DNA of 10,785 bases from CAZHGD01 sp964531735. Its GTDB lineage: Bacteria; Armatimonadota; UBA10988. The number at the start of each line of letters is the position of its first letter. Position 1 is the first letter of the stretch. The stretch spans positions 1 to 10,785 of the forward strand of contig CAZHGD010000219.1 in NCBI GenBank assembly GCA_964531735.1, read 5' to 3'. Below the pieces are notes generated by a model. The model saw only the letters and a program-made list of their open reading frames with translations, made no database searches and was not told the origin of the DNA. This document shows positions 5,391-10,785 of this stretch, piece by piece. The translations under genes were made by a program, and so were the position numbers.

Positions 5391-6824
5391 GTGGAGGTCC
5401 GATACGAGCGTGAATCCAATGGCATGACCACCATCACGGTCGAGGTGCCGACGGAGACCGTCGACGAGGTCTACCAGCAGGCGCTCAAGGACGTGAAGAA
5501 GCACGTCAGCGTGCCGGGGTTCCGGCGGGGCAAGGTGCCGCCGCGGATGGTCGAGTCCATCGTCGGCAAGGACCAGATCCTCGACATGAGCAAGGAACTC
5601 CTCGAGCGGAAGGTGTTCCCCGAGGCCATGAACGAGCTCAAGGAACTCCTGCTGCTCGGTGAGGCGGACGTGGAACTGCTCCACCTGGCGCCCGGCAAGC
5701 CCTGCGAGATGGCCATCAAGGCGCTGACCGCCAAGGTGCAGTTGCCCGAGTTCGGCGACCTGACCGTCGAGCGCTGGCGGGCCGACGTCGATGACGCCAC
5801 GGTGGAGGCCGCCGCGCGGCACTTCTACACCGATCGCGCCGAGTACGCGGCGGCCGACCACAGCGACGTTCGCCAGGGCGACAGCGTCGTCTTCGCGCTG
5901 CGCATCGTCCGCGACGGCTTCCTGGCCGATGAGTACGGCGAAGACGACCCGCTGCGCGTCGAGATCGGCAACAACAAGCTCAACCCGAACATCGACGAGC
6001 ACCTGCTCGGCCTGATGGTTGACCAGGAGGTGACGTTCGACGTCACCTATCCCGAGGACTACCACGACGAGAGCTTCCGCGGCCAGACGGTGGACTTCAC
6101 CGTCAAGGTGACGGCCATCGAGGCCCGCGAGAGCTTCGAGGCGTTCGCCGCGCGGCAGAGCGACGAGGGCACCGTCGAGGCGCTCTATCAGCAGATGCGC
6201 GAGTTCATGGAGCGCGAGCGCAAGTCGCTGTTCGGCCAGGTGGCCACCGAGCAGGTGCTGCAGAAGGCCATTGAGGCCGCCCGCTTCGACATCCCCCGCG
6301 CCCACCTCGAGGCGACCGTCATGGATGCCCTCGAAGGAGACGACGAGGACGAGGACGACGAGGACGACGACCTCGACGACGATGAACTCGATGATGATGA
6401 CCTCGCCGAGGACGACGGCGACGAAGCCGATGAGCCCGAGGACGAAGAGGCGCGCGAGGCGCGCATTCGGGCCGAGGTCGAGCAGGACATGAAGCGCTCG
6501 CTGCTCCTGCGCGCGGTGCTCAAGCGGGGCGATGTCGAGTTCAAGAGCGACGACATCATGCCGGAGTTGACGACCATCGCCATCCGCAACCGGATTGAGC
6601 CACGCGTGCTGATGCAGCGGCTGGCCGACAGCGGCGATCTGGACGGCGTGGTGCAGATGGCCGCGAATCGGAAAGCCGCCGAGTTCATCCTGCAGCAGGC
6701 GCAGGTCACCGAGATCGATCCGCCGGCCGTCGGCGATGACGAGGCGACGGTCGCGGCCGCTGATGCCGCAGAGCCGGCGGCGGCGGTGGACGAAGCGCCG
6801 GCGGAGCCGGCTGCGGAGGAGTAG
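5391..6824 (+). CDS. tig: Trigger factor, ribosome-associated chaperone and prolyl isomerase
   Basis: 477 residues, longer than the usual ~430-450. Trigger factor binds the ribosome at the exit tunnel and shields nascent chains. Seen: an N-terminal ribosome-binding domain with the signature GFRRGKVP at 43-50; an FKBP-type isomerase domain at about 160-245 (RQGDSVVFALRI ... GQTVDFTVKVTAIEA); and the C-terminal helical chaperone domain from about 250 (EALYQQMREFMERERK, FDIPRAHLEATVMDAL, then EQDMKRSLLLRAVLKRG). Odd: residues 317-353 are 30/37 Asp or Glu and interrupt the C-terminal domain between two arm helices. The last ~35 residues are Ala/Glu/Pro-rich and likely disordered. It lies upstream of clpP with 2 bases between them, the widespread tig-clpP-clpX arrangement. 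Confidence 0.95.
   Translation: MEVRYERESNGMTTITVEVPTETVDEVYQQALKDVKKHVSVPGFRRGKVPPRMVESIVGKDQILDMSKELLERKVFPEAMNELKELLLLGEADVELLHLAPGKPCEMAIKALTAKVQLPEFGDLTVERWRADVDDATVEAAARHFYTDRAEYAAADHSDVRQGDSVVFALRIVRDGFLADEYGEDDPLRVEIGNNKLNPNIDEHLLGLMVDQEVTFDVTYPEDYHDESFRGQTVDFTVKVTAIEARESFEAFAARQSDEGTVEALYQQMREFMERERKSLFGQVATEQVLQKAIEAARFDIPRAHLEATVMDALEGDDEDEDDEDDDLDDDELDDDDLAEDDGDEADEPEDEEAREARIRAEVEQDMKRSLLLRAVLKRGDVEFKSDDIMPELTTIAIRNRIEPRVLMQRLADSGDLDGVVQMAANRKAAEFILQQAQVTEIDPPAVGDDEATVAAADAAEPAAAVDEAPAEPAAEE
6339..6449 (+). repeat. Low-complexity GAC/GAG/GAT tract encoding an acidic stretch in trigger factor
   Basis: These 37 codons (residues 317-353 of trigger factor) are almost all Asp or Glu, with 30 acidic residues by hand count. 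GAC, GAT and GAG are mixed irregularly, so it is not a pure trinucleotide repeat, but it is prone to slippage. The frame is intact, with normal chaperone-domain sequence on both sides. Confidence 0.85.
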
Positions 6825-6826
6825 TC

Positions 6827-7426
6827 ATGCCTCTGATTCCCATGGTCGTCGAGCAGACGCCGCGCGGCGAGCGGTCGTACGACATCTACTCGCGGCTGCT
6901 CCAGGACCGGATTGTGTTCCTGGGCACGCCGGTTGACGACTACATCGCCAACCTGATCATCGCGCAGTTGCTGTTCCTGGCCAAGGAAGACCCGAACCGG
7001 GACATCGACCTCTACATCAACAGCCCCGGTGGCGTCATCTACGCCGGCATGGCCATCTACGACACGATCCAGCACATCAAGCCGGACGTGGCCACCATCT
7101 GCGTCGGTTTGGCGGCCAGCATGGGCGCCTTCCTGCTGGCGGCCGGTGCGAAGGGCAAGCGCTCGGCGCTGCCGCACGCGCGGATCCTCATCCACCAGCC
7201 CAGTGGCGGCTTCTACGGCCAGGCGACCGACATCCAGATCCAGGCCGAGGAAATCCTGCGCATGAAGCGCGACCTCAACCAGATGCTGGCGGACAACACC
7301 GGCAACCCGGTGGACAAGATCGCGCACGACGTGGAGCGCGACTACTTCATGTCGGCGCAGGAGGCCAAGGACTACGGTCTGATCGACGAGATCCTGGGCG
7401 AGAACCCGGTGGCCGAGCCGAAATAG
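6827..7426 (+). CDS. clpP: ATP-dependent Clp protease proteolytic subunit
   Basis: 199 residues, full length. ClpP forms a double-heptamer barrel in the cytoplasm that degrades proteins fed in by ClpX or other Clp ATPases. Seen: the Ser-His-Asp triad at S98 (GLAASMGAF), H123 (LIHQPSGG) and D172 (ERDYFMSAQEA). The oxyanion-loop sequence INSPGG lies at 64-69. The N-terminus PLIPMVVEQTPRGERSYDIYSRLL is typical, and the proline after Met would be exposed after processing. GGAGG at 6815-6819 lies within the last codons of tig, and the ATG is 2 bases after the tig stop, so translation is probably coupled. Confidence 0.97.
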   Translation: MPLIPMVVEQTPRGERSYDIYSRLLQDRIVFLGTPVDDYIANLIIAQLLFLAKEDPNRDIDLYINSPGGVIYAGMAIYDTIQHIKPDVATICVGLAASMGAFLLAAGAKGKRSALPHARILIHQPSGGFYGQATDIQIQAEEILRMKRDLNQMLADNTGNPVDKIAHDVERDYFMSAQEAKDYGLIDEILGENPVAEPK

Positions 7427-7515
7427 CCCGAACACTGAAACGTTGCGGGTGCCGAACGGTCTAGAGTCAAGCGCCGGTGTCGGGTGCAGGGAACCCGGCC
7501 GGCGGAGTCAGGCGC

Positions 7516-7521
7516 TATACT
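7516..7521 (+). promoter_or_regulatory. Possible -10 element upstream of clpX
   Basis: TATACT is a good -10 hexamer in an otherwise GC-rich spacer. No good -35 lies 16-18 bases upstream (that stretch reads ACCCGG or similar), though GGGAACC at 7489-7495 could suit an alternative sigma factor. If used, the clpX leader would be about 75 bases and contain the hairpin at 7569-7592. Confidence 0.28.
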
Positions 7522-7568
7522 GTTCAAAGAGGCTTAGCCCGTGCCGTTGATGGTGCGGCCTGATCGGG

Positions 7569-7592
7569 TGGCAGTGAAGGCAGACACTGCCA
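7569..7592 (+). promoter_or_regulatory. Hairpin abutting the clpX Shine-Dalgarno
   Basis: TGGCAGTG (7569-7576) pairs perfectly with CACTGCCA (7585-7592) around an 8-base loop. The 3' arm ends at the first A of AGGAGG (7592-7597), so the stem lies directly against the ribosome binding site. It could modulate translation or stabilise a processed 5' end. Function is inferred only. Confidence 0.45.
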
Positions 7593-7597
7593 GGAGG
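7592..7597 (+). promoter_or_regulatory. Ribosome binding site of clpX
   Basis: AGGAGG, a strong Shine-Dalgarno, sits 5 bases before the ATG at 7603 and fixes that start. Confidence 0.88.
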
Positions 7598-7602
7598 CAT
7601 CC

Positions 7603-8883
<1,281 letters not shown>

Positions 8884-8908
8884 GCGAGAGCAACTGGGGC
8901 GTACGACT

Positions 8909-10785
<1,877 letters not shown>

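Larger units (their letters stand above)
7427..7602 (+). other. clpP-clpX intergenic region
   Basis: A 176-base spacer with no gene seen on either strand. It holds a short weak hairpin (CGGGT 7481-7485 with ACCCG 7493-7497, no T-run, so not a convincing terminator), a possible -10 at 7516, and the hairpin and ribosome binding site of clpX at its right end. clpX can still be reached from upstream transcripts. Confidence 0.6.

Noticed and set aside
4923..6305. Minus-strand open frame of 460 codons across tRNA genes and trigger factor
   Set aside because: It runs through two tRNA genes and a terminator and is antisense to tig; not credible as a protein.
7481..7497. Hairpin after clpP as an intrinsic terminator
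   Set aside because: The stem is only 5 bp and is followed by GC-rich sequence with no T-run.

Overview
This is a GC-rich bacterial window with two divergent halves. The left half (about 1-4926) is a four-gene block on the minus strand. The right half (about 5000-10785) is on the plus strand: two tRNA genes followed by a protein quality-control cluster, tig-clpP-clpX-lon. Third codon positions are almost all G or C. The tig-clpP-clpX-lon order, the twin-arginine WD40 protein and the Lon-type protease do not fix the phylum. A deep-branching GC-rich group such as Armatimonadota or Chloroflexota would fit, but that is a guess. Neither tRNA gene encodes its CCA end.

Left half, read right to left in transcription order: a GNAT acetyltransferase (4926-4375); a large fusion of a DUF4910/M28-like zinc peptidase, a winged-helix segment and an AAC(3)-type N-acetyltransferase (4360-1769); a radical SAM/SPASM enzyme with a full set of cluster cysteines (1730-366); and the start of a Tat-exported WD40-repeat protein (373 to beyond the left edge). 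Gaps are 14 and 38 bases, and the last pair overlaps by 8 bases, so this is probably one operon. I do not recognise it as a described pathway. Its parts (peptide-modifying radical SAM enzyme, peptidase-like domain, two acyltransferases) suggest tailoring of a peptide or amino-sugar compound, and it is the best candidate here for an undescribed system.

Right half: a strong sigma70-type promoter (TTGACA, 17 bases, TAGGCT) drives tRNA-Leu(UAG) and tRNA-Gly(GCC). They end at a textbook intrinsic terminator with a 15-bp perfect stem. Trigger factor, the ClpP peptidase, the ClpX unfoldase and Lon follow. tig and clpP are 2 bases apart. clpX has a 176-base leader region with its own strong ribosome binding site tucked against a hairpin. 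lon follows clpX after 25 bases and runs off the right edge. Together these genes fold nascent chains and degrade failed or tagged proteins.

Two oddities stand out. Trigger factor carries a 37-residue almost purely acidic stretch inside its C-terminal chaperone domain. The lon gene changes codon usage abruptly near position 10,390, inside the highly conserved LLDRMEVI motif: GAG/AAG preference flips to GAA/AAA. This looks like a chimeric join or a recombination breakpoint, so the last ~390 bases should not be assumed to come from the same genome.
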